Part shown: piece after piece, positions 1 through 8,479 of the stretch
Layout: every line of letters starts with the position of its first letter
How positions within the stretch are numbered: the stretch's first letter is position 1
Assembly (NCBI RefSeq): GCF_031020795.1
Contig: NZ_JAVHJP010000003.1
Span: 365,408 to 429,407, forward strand
Reading direction: 5' to 3'
DNA from: Hydrogenophaga pseudoflava
GTDB taxonomy: Bacteria > Pseudomonadota > Gammaproteobacteria > Burkholderiales > Burkholderiaceae_C
Length of the DNA: 64,000 nt
Translations under genes and position numbers: made by a program
Notes under the pieces: model-generated
Told to the model about the DNA's origin: nothing
Databases searched by the model: none
The model's input: the letters and a program-made list of their open reading frames with translations, nothing else

Positions 1-507
1 AACTTCCTCATCCAGGGCAACCTGATCGACGTGCGCGCCCAGGAAGACCTGACCGAAAAGCGCCAGGCCAAGCTCACCGAGATCAGCTTCAAGGACCTGC
101 CGCTCAAGGACGCCTTCACCATCGTGCGCGGCGACGGCAAGCGCAAGGTGGCCGTGTTCGAGGACCCGAACTGCGGTTACTGCAAGCGCTTCGAGCGCGA
201 CCTGACCAAAGTCGACAACGTCACCGTGCACGTCTTCCTCTATCCCATCCTGGGCGGCGATTCGCCGGAGAAGTCGCGCAACATCTGGTGCGCCAAGGAC
301 AAGGGCAAGGCTTTCCTCGACTGGATGGTCAAGGATGTGACGCCGCCAGCGGCCTCCTGCGACGCCACCGCCCTGGCGCGCAACCTGGATTTCGGCAAGA
401 AGAACCGCATCACCGGCACGCCGACCCTGATTTTCGCCAACGGTGTCCGCGTGCCGGGCGCGATCGGCGCCGACCGCGTCGAGAAGCTGCTGGCCGAAGC
501 CAAGTAA
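1..507 (+). CDS. dsbC: DsbC-family thiol:disulfide interchange protein (5' end outside window)
   Basis: The reading frame is open from base 1, so the signal peptide and most of the N-terminal dimerisation domain lie outside the window; 168 residues are visible. The CGYC redox motif is at visible residues 58-61 within a DPNCGYCKRFE context, typical of the periplasmic isomerase DsbC, and a cis-proline loop (TGTPT) follows near residue 138. DsbC shuffles wrong disulfides in secreted proteins and is kept reduced by DsbD. The C-terminal thioredoxin fold looks complete up to the stop codon. DsbG is an alternative, but the CGYC motif favours DsbC. Confidence 0.9.
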   Translation, partial: NFLIQGNLIDVRAQEDLTEKRQAKLTEISFKDLPLKDAFTIVRGDGKRKVAVFEDPNCGYCKRFERDLTKVDNVTVHVFLYPILGGDSPEKSRNIWCAKDKGKAFLDWMVKDVTPPAASCDATALARNLDFGKKNRITGTPTLIFANGVRVPGAIGADRVEKLLAEAK

Positions 508-538
508 TTCCCTTCACGCAAACGACGCCGCCTCGCCG

Positions 539-1012
539 ATGACCCTGCCTCTGCACGACCCCGACGACGCGGCGCTGGCCCGCACCCTGGGCCAGGCTGG
601 CCTGATTCCCTTCGTGATGCTCGCCGCCCTGCTGTGGCTGGTGGACGTCGCCCTGCAGCCCTGGGTGGCGATCGCGCTGACCGGCTACGCGGCGCTGATC
701 ATCTCGTTCCTGGGCGGCATCCACTGGGGCCTCGGCTGGCTCGGCGGCCGCCACGAACGCGGACAGCCGCATGCGCCGCACCACCAGCGCAACCACTTTC
801 TGTGGGGCATCGTGCCCTCGCTGCTGGCCTGGCCCGGGCTGCTGATGCCCGCCTTCGCGGGCCTGGCCTGGCTGGGCTTCGCGCTCATCATCTGCTACCT
901 CGCCGACCGCACGCTCTACCGCCGCGCCGGCCTGGAGGCCTGGCTCACGCTGCGCTTCCGCCTTTCTTCCATCGCAGCGCTGAGCTGCTTCATCGGCGCG
1001 GGAGCCCTGTGA
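539..1012 (+). CDS. DUF3429 family inner-membrane protein
   Basis: This 157-residue protein consists almost entirely of hydrophobic helices (about five membrane segments), with a conserved-looking FLGGIHWG turn and an LADRTLY stretch near the end. Both are characteristic of the DUF3429 family found in proteobacteria; no function is established. The ATG at 539 was chosen because it gives a family-like N terminus and clears the upstream stop by 31 bases. The stop codon overlaps the GTG start of the M61 peptidase gene, so the two are probably co-transcribed and translationally coupled. Confidence 0.75.
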   Translation: MTLPLHDPDDAALARTLGQAGLIPFVMLAALLWLVDVALQPWVAIALTGYAALIISFLGGIHWGLGWLGGRHERGQPHAPHHQRNHFLWGIVPSLLAWPGLLMPAFAGLAWLGFALIICYLADRTLYRRAGLEAWLTLRFRLSSIAALSCFIGAGAL

Positions 1013-2820
1013 GCCGCCACAAGACCACGGCCCCTGGCCTGCACTACCGCGTCGAGCCGCTGAATCACCGCGCCCACCTGTTCGCGGTCACCCTCGACAT
1101 CACCCGCCCGGCGAAATCGCAGAAGCTCACGCTGCCGGTCTGGATTCCGGGCAGCTACCTGGTGCGCGAGTTCTCGCAGCACCTGCAGCACCTGAGCGCA
1201 AGCCAGGGTGGCGAGGCGCTGGCGGTCAAGCAGCTCGACAAGCACCGCTGGCAGGTGGACAACGACGGCCAGCGCCCGCTCAGCCTGCGCTGGGAGGTCT
1301 ACGCCTTCGACGCCTCGGTGCGCACCGCCTTCCTCGACGCCACGCGCGGCTTCTTCAACGCCACCAGCCTGTGCCTGATGGTCCACGGCAGAGAGGACGA
1401 ACCGCACGCGCTGGAGATCGCGCCAGGCGACGCGCCGGCCGGCTGGCAGGTCGCCACGGGCCTGGACGCGGTGAAGGTGGACGGGCTGGGCTTCGGCCAC
1501 TACCTCGCGGCGGACTACGACGAACTCGCCGACGGTCCGGTGGAGATGGGCACGTTCTGGAGCGGCGAGTTCAGCGCCTGCGGCGTGCCGCACCGTTTCG
1601 TGGTCAGCGGCGCGGGCGGCTGGTTCGACGGTCAGCGCCTCCTCGACGACACGCGCCGCATCTGCGAGGCGCAGATCCGCTTCTGGCACGGCGACGGCCA
1701 GCCGCCCTACGGGCGCTACGTCTTCATGCTGCACGCCAGCGGCGAAGGCTACGGCGGGCTGGAGCACCGCAACTCGACCGCGCTGATCGCGCAGCGCACC
1801 GACCTGCCCAAGATCCGTGCAAAAGACGACAAGGCCGCCGCGCTCAAGGCCACCGACGGCTACACCACGCTGCTGGGCCTGATCAGCCACGAGTACTTCC
1901 ACACCTGGAACGTCAAGCGCCTGCGCCCGGCCGAGTTCAAGCGCTACGACTACACGCGCGAGAACCACACCGAGCTGCTGTGGTTCTTCGAGGGCTTCAC
2001 CAGCTACTACGACGACCTGTTCCTGCGCCGCGCCGGCCTGATCGACGACGCGACCTACCTGCAGCTGGTGACCAAGACCGTCAACCAGGTGCAGCAGAGC
2101 CCGGGCCAGCGCGTGCAGAGCGTGGCCCAGGCCAGCTTCGACGCCTGGACACGTTATTACCGCGTGGGCGAGAACACGCCCAATTCCACCATCAGCTACT
2201 ACACCAAGGGTGCGCTGGTGGCGATGTGCCTGGACCTGACGCTGCGCGCAGAGGGCCGCAGTTCGCTGGACGAGGTGATGCGCGCGCTCTGGCAGCGCAC
2301 GCAGGGCGGACCGATGCGCGAGTCCGACCTGCAGGCCGTGCTGCGCCAGCTGGGCAAACGCAGTTTCTCGGCCGAGCTGGCCGCGTGGGTGCACGGCACT
2401 GCCGACCTGCCGGTGCTGGACCTGCTGAGCGCGGCCGGCGCCAAGGTGCACCGCGACAAGGCGCCGCTGGCGCAAACGCTGGGCCTGCGGGTCTCGGCCG
2501 ACGGCGGCGGGCTGACGGTCAAGAACGTGCTGCGTGGGGGTGCCGGCGAGGCAGCCGGTCTTGCGGCGGGGGACGAGTGGCTGGGTGTGGAGTTCGCACC
2601 GGCCAAACGCGGCCAGCCGGCCGAGGCCTGGCGGGTGCGCAAGCTCGACGAGGTGGCGGTCCTGCGCGGCACCCGCAGTGCGCTCACCGCCCTGGTCTCG
2701 CGCGACGGCCGGCTGCTGCGCTGCCCGCTGACCTGGCCCGCCGACGAGACCGCGGTGCGATTGACGGTCGACGACGCGGCCCGCCTGGGCCAGTGGCTGA
2801 CCCGCAGCAGCCCCCACTGA
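1009..2820 (+). CDS. M61 family metallopeptidase with PDZ domain
   Basis: This is a 603-residue protein starting at a GTG that overlaps the previous stop (GTGA). The N-terminal beta domain contains the M61 landmark PVWIPGSYLVREFS. The zinc site HEYFH lies at residues 294-298 (HEYFHTWNVKRLRP), with the third ligand glutamate in WFFEGFTSYY near residue 328. A PDZ domain follows the catalytic part (about residues 490-570). M61 enzymes are related to glycyl aminopeptidase and cleave after or release N-terminal residues; the substrate here is unknown. No signal peptide is seen, so a cytoplasmic location is likely. Confidence 0.88.
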   Translation: MSRHKTTAPGLHYRVEPLNHRAHLFAVTLDITRPAKSQKLTLPVWIPGSYLVREFSQHLQHLSASQGGEALAVKQLDKHRWQVDNDGQRPLSLRWEVYAFDASVRTAFLDATRGFFNATSLCLMVHGREDEPHALEIAPGDAPAGWQVATGLDAVKVDGLGFGHYLAADYDELADGPVEMGTFWSGEFSACGVPHRFVVSGAGGWFDGQRLLDDTRRICEAQIRFWHGDGQPPYGRYVFMLHASGEGYGGLEHRNSTALIAQRTDLPKIRAKDDKAAALKATDGYTTLLGLISHEYFHTWNVKRLRPAEFKRYDYTRENHTELLWFFEGFTSYYDDLFLRRAGLIDDATYLQLVTKTVNQVQQSPGQRVQSVAQASFDAWTRYYRVGENTPNSTISYYTKGALVAMCLDLTLRAEGRSSLDEVMRALWQRTQGGPMRESDLQAVLRQLGKRSFSAELAAWVHGTADLPVLDLLSAAGAKVHRDKAPLAQTLGLRVSADGGGLTVKNVLRGGAGEAAGLAAGDEWLGVEFAPAKRGQPAEAWRVRKLDEVAVLRGTRSALTALVSRDGRLLRCPLTWPADETAVRLTVDDAARLGQWLTRSSPH

Positions 2821-2828
2821 ACGTTTGC

Positions 2829-2849
2829 TGCCCCGTCAGTGACGGGGCA
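2829..2849. other. Hairpin between convergent genes
   Basis: A 10-base perfect inverted repeat (TGCCCCGTCA / TGACGGGGCA) spans the intergenic point between the M61 gene and the leftward gene, whose stop codon it contains. Neither side has a U-run, so it is a weak terminator candidate or an mRNA 3'-end stabiliser. Confidence 0.35.
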
Positions 2850-3402
2850 GGTGCGGCACGACTTCCTGGTCGAAACGCTGCACCGTGGCCATGCCCCGGT
2901 AGTTCTGCAGCGCGTCGCGTACGCGGGGCAGCAGCGCCTGCAATTCCGCCGCCGTCTTGCAGGACTCGACGCGGATCGCGGTCAGCTCGCCCATGGGTCC
3001 TGCGACGTCGTTGATGAAGCGCACCACCAGGCGCCGGGCGTCCACGAAGGGCAGCACCGACGCCGGCGACACATCGGTTGCGAGCGGTTCCTGCGCGACA
3101 GGAATGGGGCCGGCCGGCGGCGCGGGCACCACCGCCTCTGGCTGCCCTTCGGCGAGCGGCGCCGTGTTCTGGAACGAAGAGCCGTGGGGGTCGTGGGGCG
3201 CGATCCAGCCGTTGGCCAGCAGCTGTTCCAGCAAGGCCGCACCGCCCCCCAGTCCGGCACCGAGCTTGTCGAGTTCGGCGGCGTTGCGCTTGCCGTCCAC
3301 CAGAATCAGCATGGACCGCAGACGCGGACCGAGCTCGGGCAGGCGGCGCGCCATCGCGTCCCGGCCCTTCTCGGTCTTGACCAACAGTGTGTTCTTGTCC
3401 AT
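2836..3402 (-). CDS. Hypothetical protein, two helical regions with Pro/Ala linker
   Basis: This 188-residue protein is not recognised. Residues 1-65 are basic and helical (LLVKTEKGRDAMARR, then a short LILVDGKRNAAELDKL segment) and have the look of a small winged-helix-like unit. Residues 85-115 form a Pro/Ala-rich linker, and the rest is helical and acidic. No signal peptide or membrane segment is present. It is transcribed on its own, convergent with the M61 gene. The coding signal is good (no competing frame of similar quality), but no function can be proposed. Confidence 0.6.
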   Translation of the reverse strand: MDKNTLLVKTEKGRDAMARRLPELGPRLRSMLILVDGKRNAAELDKLGAGLGGGAALLEQLLANGWIAPHDPHGSSFQNTAPLAEGQPEAVVPAPPAGPIPVAQEPLATDVSPASVLPFVDARRLVVRFINDVAGPMGELTAIRVESCKTAAELQALLPRVRDALQNYRGMATVQRFDQEVVPHLPRH

Positions 3403-3503
3403 GCAACCCCAACAGATGGCAAAGACTGTAGCCAGGGCGCTCCCAATGGGATAGCGGGGTTTAACCCGCAGTCCAAAGGACTACAAACCACTGGCGGTGG
3501 AAC

Positions 3504-4799
3504 TCACTTCGGCCGCCGGTCCACCACCCGCTTGGCCTTGCCCTGGCTGCGCTCCACGCCACCTTCGGGCTGCAGAGACACCTCGACGCTGGAGCCGATG
3601 TAGACCTTGATCTCGTGGCGCAGCAGCTCGGCCGCGGCGCGCGCCTCGATGCTCTCGGGCGAGAGGCCCGGCCGCGTCTCCACCGCCACCGTCAGGCAGT
3701 CCATGTGGTTGTCGCGCGTGAGCACGCACTGGTAGTGCGCTGTGAGTTCGGGGCGCTTGAGGATCAGCTCCTCGATCTGGGTCGGGAACACGTTGACGCC
3801 GCGCACGATCATCATGTCGTCGCTGCGACCGGTGATCTTCTCCATGCGGCGCATGGTGCGCGCGGTGCCGGGCAACAGGCGCGTGAGGTCGCGCGTGCGG
3901 TAGCGGACGATGGGCAGCGCCTCCTTGGTCAGGCTGGTGAACACCAGTTCGCCCATCTCGCCGTCGGCCACCGGCTCGCCGGTGTCGGGGTTGATGATCT
4001 CGGGGTAGAAGTGGTCCTCCCAGATGGTCGGGCCGTCCTTGGTCTCGACGCACTCGTTGGCCACGCCCGGCCCCATGACCTCGGACAGGCCGTAGATGTC
4101 GACCGCGTCGATGTTCATGCGGGCTTCGATGGCCACGCGCATGTCGTTGGTCCAGGGCTCGGCGCCGAAAATGCCGATGCGCAGGCTGCTCTCGCGCGGG
4201 TCCAGGCCCTGGCGCAGGAACTCGTCGGCGATCGCCAGCATGTAGCTGGGGGTGACCATGATGATGTCGGGCCGGAAGTCCTGGATCAGCTGCACCTGGC
4301 GCTCGGTCTGGCCGCCACCGAAGGGCACCACCGTCAGGCCCAGCTTCTCGGCGCCGTAGTGCGCGCCCAGGCCACCGGTGAACAGGCCGTAGCCGTAGCT
4401 CACGTGCACCATGTCGCCCGGCCGCGCGCCGCTGGCGCGGATGCTGCGCGCCACCACCGTGGCCCAGGTGTCGATGTCCTTGAGCGTGTAGCCCACCACA
4501 GTGGGTTTGCCGGTGGTGCCGCTGCTGGCGTGGATGCGCGCGCACTTGTCCCGCGGCACGGCGAACATACCGAAGGGGTAACTGTCGCGCAGGTCCTTCT
4601 TGGTTGTGAAGGGGAACTTCGCAAGATCGCTCAGGGACTTGCAATCGTCCGGGTGCACGCCGGCCTCGTCGAACTTGCGGCGGTAGACTGGCGAGTTCTG
4701 GTAGGCGTGGCGCAGCGTGGCCTGCAGGCGCTTGAGCTGCAGCGCGCGCAACTCGTCGACGCTGGCCTTCTCGATGGGTTCGAGCGGAAAGTGCTTCAT
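3504..4799 (-). CDS. paaK: Phenylacetate-CoA ligase
   Basis: This 431-residue adenylate-forming enzyme activates phenylacetate to phenylacetyl-CoA, the entry step of aerobic hybrid phenylacetate catabolism. The phosphate-binding motif ASSGTTGKPT is at residues 91-100, and YGLSEVMGPG and a C-terminal GRSDDMMIVRGVNVFPTQIE segment match the PaaK family. Length is normal. The start overlaps the stop of paaI by four bases (ATGA), so it is the last gene of a leftward paaG-paaI-paaK operon. The ring-oxygenation genes paaABCDE are not in the window. Confidence 0.95.
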   Translation of the reverse strand: MKHFPLEPIEKASVDELRALQLKRLQATLRHAYQNSPVYRRKFDEAGVHPDDCKSLSDLAKFPFTTKKDLRDSYPFGMFAVPRDKCARIHASSGTTGKPTVVGYTLKDIDTWATVVARSIRASGARPGDMVHVSYGYGLFTGGLGAHYGAEKLGLTVVPFGGGQTERQVQLIQDFRPDIIMVTPSYMLAIADEFLRQGLDPRESSLRIGIFGAEPWTNDMRVAIEARMNIDAVDIYGLSEVMGPGVANECVETKDGPTIWEDHFYPEIINPDTGEPVADGEMGELVFTSLTKEALPIVRYRTRDLTRLLPGTARTMRRMEKITGRSDDMMIVRGVNVFPTQIEELILKRPELTAHYQCVLTRDNHMDCLTVAVETRPGLSPESIEARAAAELLRHEIKVYIGSSVEVSLQPEGGVERSQGKAKRVVDRRPK

Positions 4800-5236
4800 G
4801 CGCTGGCCTCCTCCGGGAACACCTGACCGGCAATCACCGCGCTCTTGCCGCGGAACATGGCCACCACCTCGCCCTTCTGGTTGGTGACCTTCATGTCGTA
4901 GATGCCGTGGCGGCCTTGCAGGGTCTGCTCGACCCCCTCGCAGGTCAGCACGTCGCCCGCGTGCGCCGGCTTGAGGAACTCGATGCTGCAGCCCGCGGCC
5001 ACCGCGTTCCTGTTGTGGCTGTTGCAGGCGAAGGCGAAGGTGGAGTCGGCCAGGGTGAAGATGAAGCCGCCGTGGCAGATCTGGTGGCCGTTGAGGTGCA
5101 GCGGCTGCACGGCCATGCGGATCACCGCCCGGCCGGGTTCGACCGCCAGCAGCTCCATGCCCATGGTGTCCTTGCTCGCGACATCCACCGCGAACATGGT
5201 CTCGCCGACTTTGTTGGCGCGTTCCTGGGGGCTCAT
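4796..5236 (-). CDS. paaI: Hydroxyphenylacetyl-CoA thioesterase PaaI (hotdog fold)
   Basis: This 146-residue protein has the hotdog thioesterase signature HGGFIFTLADSTFAFACNS (residues 55-73), including the catalytic aspartate D64. PaaI removes CoA from dead-end (hydroxy)phenylacetyl-CoA esters and so protects the free CoA pool during phenylacetate degradation. Its position between paaG and paaK, with a one-base gap upstream and a 4-base overlap downstream, supports the assignment. Confidence 0.92.
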   Translation of the reverse strand: MSPQERANKVGETMFAVDVASKDTMGMELLAVEPGRAVIRMAVQPLHLNGHQICHGGFIFTLADSTFAFACNSHNRNAVAAGCSIEFLKPAHAGDVLTCEGVEQTLQGRHGIYDMKVTNQKGEVVAMFRGKSAVIAGQVFPEEASA

Positions 5237-5237
5237 G

Positions 5238-6044
5238 TCATTCCCCCTTGAACTGCGGCGCGCGCTTCTGGCGGAACGCCATCACGCCTTCGATGTAGTC
5301 GTGCGTCCGGCCCAGCGCCGACTGCATGTCGCGCTCGGCGTCGAGCTGCTGATTCAGGGTGCGGGTGGAGGCGTCGCGCAGCAGGGCCCGGGTGGCCACC
5401 AGGGCCTTGGTCGGCATCACGGCCAGCTTCTCGGCCAGGGCCAGAGCCGCGGCCAGCGGGTCGTCCTGCACGTCCCAGATCATTCCCCACTCCCTGGCCT
5501 GGGCGGCGGGCAGCTTGTCGCCGGTCATGGCCAGCGCCATGGCACGCGCCAGGCCCAGCCGCTCCACCAGGAACCAGCTGCCGCCCGCGTCAGGAATCAG
5601 GCCGATCTTGCTGAAGGCCTGGATGAAGCTCGCGCCCGGCGCGGCGATGGCGATGTCGCAGGTCATGGCCAGCGAGGCACCCGCGCCGGCCGCCACGCCA
5701 TTGACCGCGGCGATCACCGGCATGCGCAGCGACTGGATGCGCCGCGCCGTCGGGTTGAAGGCCTGGTCGATCACCGGCCCGGGGTCGGCGCGCTGCACCA
5801 GGTCCGGCCCGGGCTCGAAGTCGAACTCCGACAGGTCGGCGCCGGCACAGAAGCCGCGGCCGGCGCCCGTGATCACCAGCGCCCGCACCGCGGGGTTGGC
5901 CTCGGCGCGGTCCAGCGCCGCCCAGAGGTCGCGGTGCATCTGGCGCGTGAAGCTGTTGAGCGAGTCGGGGCGGTTGAGCGTGACCAGGGCCACGGCGCCA
6001 CGTTCTATATAGAGAACGCTGCTGTCTTCTGGGGCGGAACTCAT
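5238..6044 (-). CDS. paaG: 2-(1,2-epoxy-1,2-dihydrophenyl)acetyl-CoA isomerase
   Basis: This is a 268-residue crotonase-fold enzyme. The oxyanion-hole segments are CAGADLSEF (about residue 66) and GVAAGAGASLAM (about 116). The usual second catalytic glutamate is replaced by D152 in LIPDAGGSW, which is diagnostic of PaaG-type isomerases. It converts ring-1,2-epoxyphenylacetyl-CoA to the oxepin form. First gene of the leftward operon; a TetR-type operator-like palindrome lies 41 bases upstream of its start. Confidence 0.92.
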   Translation of the reverse strand: MSSAPEDSSVLYIERGAVALVTLNRPDSLNSFTRQMHRDLWAALDRAEANPAVRALVITGAGRGFCAGADLSEFDFEPGPDLVQRADPGPVIDQAFNPTARRIQSLRMPVIAAVNGVAAGAGASLAMTCDIAIAAPGASFIQAFSKIGLIPDAGGSWFLVERLGLARAMALAMTGDKLPAAQAREWGMIWDVQDDPLAAALALAEKLAVMPTKALVATRALLRDASTRTLNQQLDAERDMQSALGRTHDYIEGVMAFRQKRAPQFKGE

Positions 6045-6084
6045 GAAGGCCTGTCTCCTGTCGTTCTTGAACGGGCCATTCTGT

Positions 6085-6112
6085 CATTAACCGACCCGTC
6101 GGTCGGTTAATG
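6085..6112. promoter_or_regulatory. TetR-type operator candidate upstream of paaG
   Basis: Arms CATTAACCGAC (6085-6095) and GTCGGTTAATG (6102-6112) form a perfect 11-bp inverted repeat with a 6-base centre. The core resembles the ACCGACC/GGTCGGT operators of TetR-family repressors of phenylacetate genes in betaproteobacteria. Its placement just upstream of paaG suggests repression relieved by phenylacetyl-CoA. No regulator gene lies in the window, so the cognate protein is inferred. Confidence 0.7.
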
Positions 6113-6153
6113 TTTTCCCTTGGGTGCCGCGCCGCAAGTGGGCACGGCTATAG

Positions 6154-6169
6154 TTGACGTTCACGTCAA
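6154..6169. promoter_or_regulatory. LiuR-type (MerR family) operator candidate upstream of enoyl-CoA hydratase
   Basis: The 16-bp TTGACGTTCACGTCAA is a palindrome (TTGACGT-N2-ACGTCAA) ending 27 bases before the enoyl-CoA hydratase start. It matches the ACGT-centred sites ascribed to LiuR/MerR-type regulators of acyl-CoA degradation genes in proteobacteria. The assignment rests on remembered motif shape and was not tested. Confidence 0.55.
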
Positions 6170-6196
6170 TCATCTCCCACCACCCGAGGACACACC

Positions 6197-6985
6197 ATGA
6201 GCGAAAACGCCACCCCCGAACTGATCACCGTGCGCACCGAGGGCCGTGTCGGCATCGTGACGCTCAACCGCCCCAAGCAGCTCAACGCGCTGAACGACCA
6301 GCTGATGAACGAACTGGGCGCCGCGCTCAAGGCCTTCGACGCCGACGACGGCATCGGCTGCATGATCGTCACCGGCAGCGAAAAGGCTTTCGCGGCGGGT
6401 GCCGACATCGGCGCCATGGCGAAGTACAGCTTCGCCGACGTCTACAAGGGCGACTACATCACCCGCAACTGGGAAACCATCCGCAGCGTGCGCAAGCCGG
6501 TCATCGCCGCCGTCAGCGGCTTCGCCCTGGGCGGCGGCTGCGAGTTGGCCATGATGTGCGACTTCATCATCGCCGCCGACAACGCCAGGTTCGGCCAGCC
6601 CGAGATCAAGCTGGGCATCATCCCCGGCGCCGGCGGCACGCAGCGCCTGCCGCGCGCGGTGGGCAAGAGCAAGGCCATGGACATGGCGCTGACCGGCCGC
6701 ATGATGGACGCCACCGAAGCCGAGCGCGCCGGCCTGGTGAGCCGCGTGGTGCCGCTGGACAAGCTGATGGACGAAGCCCTGGGCGCTGCGCTGCAGATCT
6801 GCGAGTTCTCGCTGCCCAGCGTGATGGCGGCCAAGGAGTGCGTGAACCGCGCCTTCGAAGGTGGCCTGGCCGACGGCGTGATGTTCGAACGCCGCATGTT
6901 CCACGCCCTGTTCGCCACCGAAGACCAGAAGGAAGGCATGGACGCGTTCATGAACAAGCGCAAGGCGGTGTTCAAGCACGGCTGA
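6197..6985 (+). CDS. Enoyl-CoA hydratase (short-chain crotonase)
   Basis: This is a 262-residue crotonase. Both catalytic glutamates of true enoyl-CoA hydratases are present: E116 in [11 protein letters not shown] and E136 in [17 protein letters not shown]. It adds water to 2-enoyl-CoA in beta-oxidation. It could act as PaaF in phenylacetate degradation or in branched-chain/fatty acid oxidation. The separate LiuR-like operator and the divergent orientation from paaG leave this open, so no symbol is given. The start ATG follows a GAGGA Shine-Dalgarno. Confidence 0.9.
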   Translation: MSENATPELITVRTEGRVGIVTLNRPKQLNALNDQLMNELGAALKAFDADDGIGCMIVTGSEKAFAAGADIGAMAKYSFADVYKGDYITRNWETIRSVRKPVIAAVSGFALGGGCELAMMCDFIIAADNARFGQPEIKLGIIPGAGGTQRLPRAVGKSKAMDMALTGRMMDATEAERAGLVSRVVPLDKLMDEALGAALQICEFSLPSVMAAKECVNRAFEGGLADGVMFERRMFHALFATEDQKEGMDAFMNKRKAVFKHG

Positions 6986-7021
6986 TCAACACAGATCGAA
7001 CAAGCCCCAGAAGCGACCGGT

Positions 7022-8401
7022 ATGTGGTTGGCAGGACTCATGGTGGTCTGGGCGACGGCGCTGCTGGCGTTGTCGCTCGCCGGCCTGTTCGCGCTGCTGC
7101 ACACCGCGTACTGGTTGGTGTCGCCTCCGCTGTCGCCGCAGGCGCAGGACTACGAGGCACTCGCCAAGGCGCTGCCGACGTCGACCGACAACGCGTACCG
7201 GGTGGAAGGGTTGTTCGCACCGGCGGTGCTGGACCCCGCGCAGTACGGCCGGTGTGTCCATCCTTTTCTCCTGCTGCGAAAAGACAGAGAGGCTGAGAAG
7301 CAAGCGGGTGTGGAACGCTGCAACCAGGGCAAGCCCCCTCTTTCCCTGCCCCCTGCACTGGAACAGGCCCAGGTGTCGCCGGGCTGGACGGAGCGGGAGT
7401 GGCTGGCACTCGCGCAAGCCGTTCCCGACCAGACGCTGCTCGCAAGGTCGAAGGCCATCGCCGCCGCGGGCCCGCGCAGCTTTGGCTACCGCCTTGGGGA
7501 TCTATCGCCTCCGCTCCGCCCCTTGTGGACGTTGAACCTGTGGCAGAGCGCACACGCGCTGGCGCTGTGGCGACAAGGTCGTACCGACGACGCGGTGTCG
7601 GCGTTTGAGAGCGCCATCGAGGACAACCTGCAGTCGGCCGACGACACCTTGATCGAAGCCATGATCTCCGTGCGTGGGCTGAGCCAGAACCTGCTCGCCC
7701 TGCAACTCGCCTTGGCGCCATCCCCGGCACCGGACGAGGCCAGCGCCCAGCGTCTGCGACATCTGCTGGACGCGGTGGACAGCATGCCTGCCAGGGGATT
7801 CAAGGCCATGGATGCGGAGTGGGCAACGTATGCCTCTACGTTCGATCTCGAGGAATTGCGCGAGCAGTTGGATCGTCCTGGCGTTCTCGGCTGGTTCACA
7901 ACCACCCCTCTTCGATTGACGCATCGCGAAGACACCCTCAACCGCTTGGCCATCCAGTTTGGAGACGCACGCCAGCGAATGCTCGATGCCTCCGAAGGAG
8001 CGCCGAAGGCCCAGTCAGCACCGACACCGATGCCCGAGGCAAGCCCCTGCGCTTCGCTGAGCAAGGGCACCCTTGTGTGCTATGCACTACTTCCCAATCC
8101 CTTCGGCCGCTACTTCTTGGACAGCGCGGGCTTTCGGGCCGATAGCTACGATCCCTATGGCATCCGCATCGCCGATGTGCGCAATCTGGCGGCCGCCACC
8201 CGGCTGTCTTTGGAAGCCCGACGCCGAGGGCTCGCTGGTCAGGCGCTCGCGACTTTTGTGGCGGATGCGCCGCCCGAGATGCGCGACGTGTTCACCCGGC
8301 AGCCGTTTGCCTACAACCCCCAGATCCGCGAACTGACCATCGTCCTGCGTCATAAAAGTCCGGTGCTGGGCGAAGCCGGCGAGTACCGCCTGCTGCTCTG
8401 A
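7022..8401 (+). CDS. Hypothetical membrane-anchored protein
   Basis: This 459-residue protein has one strong hydrophobic segment near the N terminus (about residues 5-30) and then a long soluble region, so it is probably anchored in the inner membrane with a periplasmic domain. The middle (about 165-270) is helical, with repeated Ala/Leu patterns such as WQSAHALALWRQGRTDDAVSAFESAI that resemble a TPR-like solenoid. Its codon use is somewhat less G+C-biased than its neighbours. I do not recognise the family; it sits alone between the hydratase gene and the VWA gene. Confidence 0.6.
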   Translation: MWLAGLMVVWATALLALSLAGLFALLHTAYWLVSPPLSPQAQDYEALAKALPTSTDNAYRVEGLFAPAVLDPAQYGRCVHPFLLLRKDREAEKQAGVERCNQGKPPLSLPPALEQAQVSPGWTEREWLALAQAVPDQTLLARSKAIAAAGPRSFGYRLGDLSPPLRPLWTLNLWQSAHALALWRQGRTDDAVSAFESAIEDNLQSADDTLIEAMISVRGLSQNLLALQLALAPSPAPDEASAQRLRHLLDAVDSMPARGFKAMDAEWATYASTFDLEELREQLDRPGVLGWFTTTPLRLTHREDTLNRLAIQFGDARQRMLDASEGAPKAQSAPTPMPEASPCASLSKGTLVCYALLPNPFGRYFLDSAGFRADSYDPYGIRIADVRNLAAATRLSLEARRRGLAGQALATFVADAPPEMRDVFTRQPFAYNPQIRELTIVLRHKSPVLGEAGEYRLLL

Positions 8402-8479
8402 ACTTTTTTTCACGGGGTTCAACCCCGTCCGGCCCGCCGGTTCGTTTCAGTGGCATCACCAACCCCCATGGAGTTCACG

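Noticed and set aside
8412..8428. ACGGGG/CCCCGT hairpin after the 459-residue membrane protein gene
   Set aside because: The T-run precedes rather than follows the hairpin on the plus strand, and the minus strand has an A-run, so it is not a valid intrinsic terminator in either direction.
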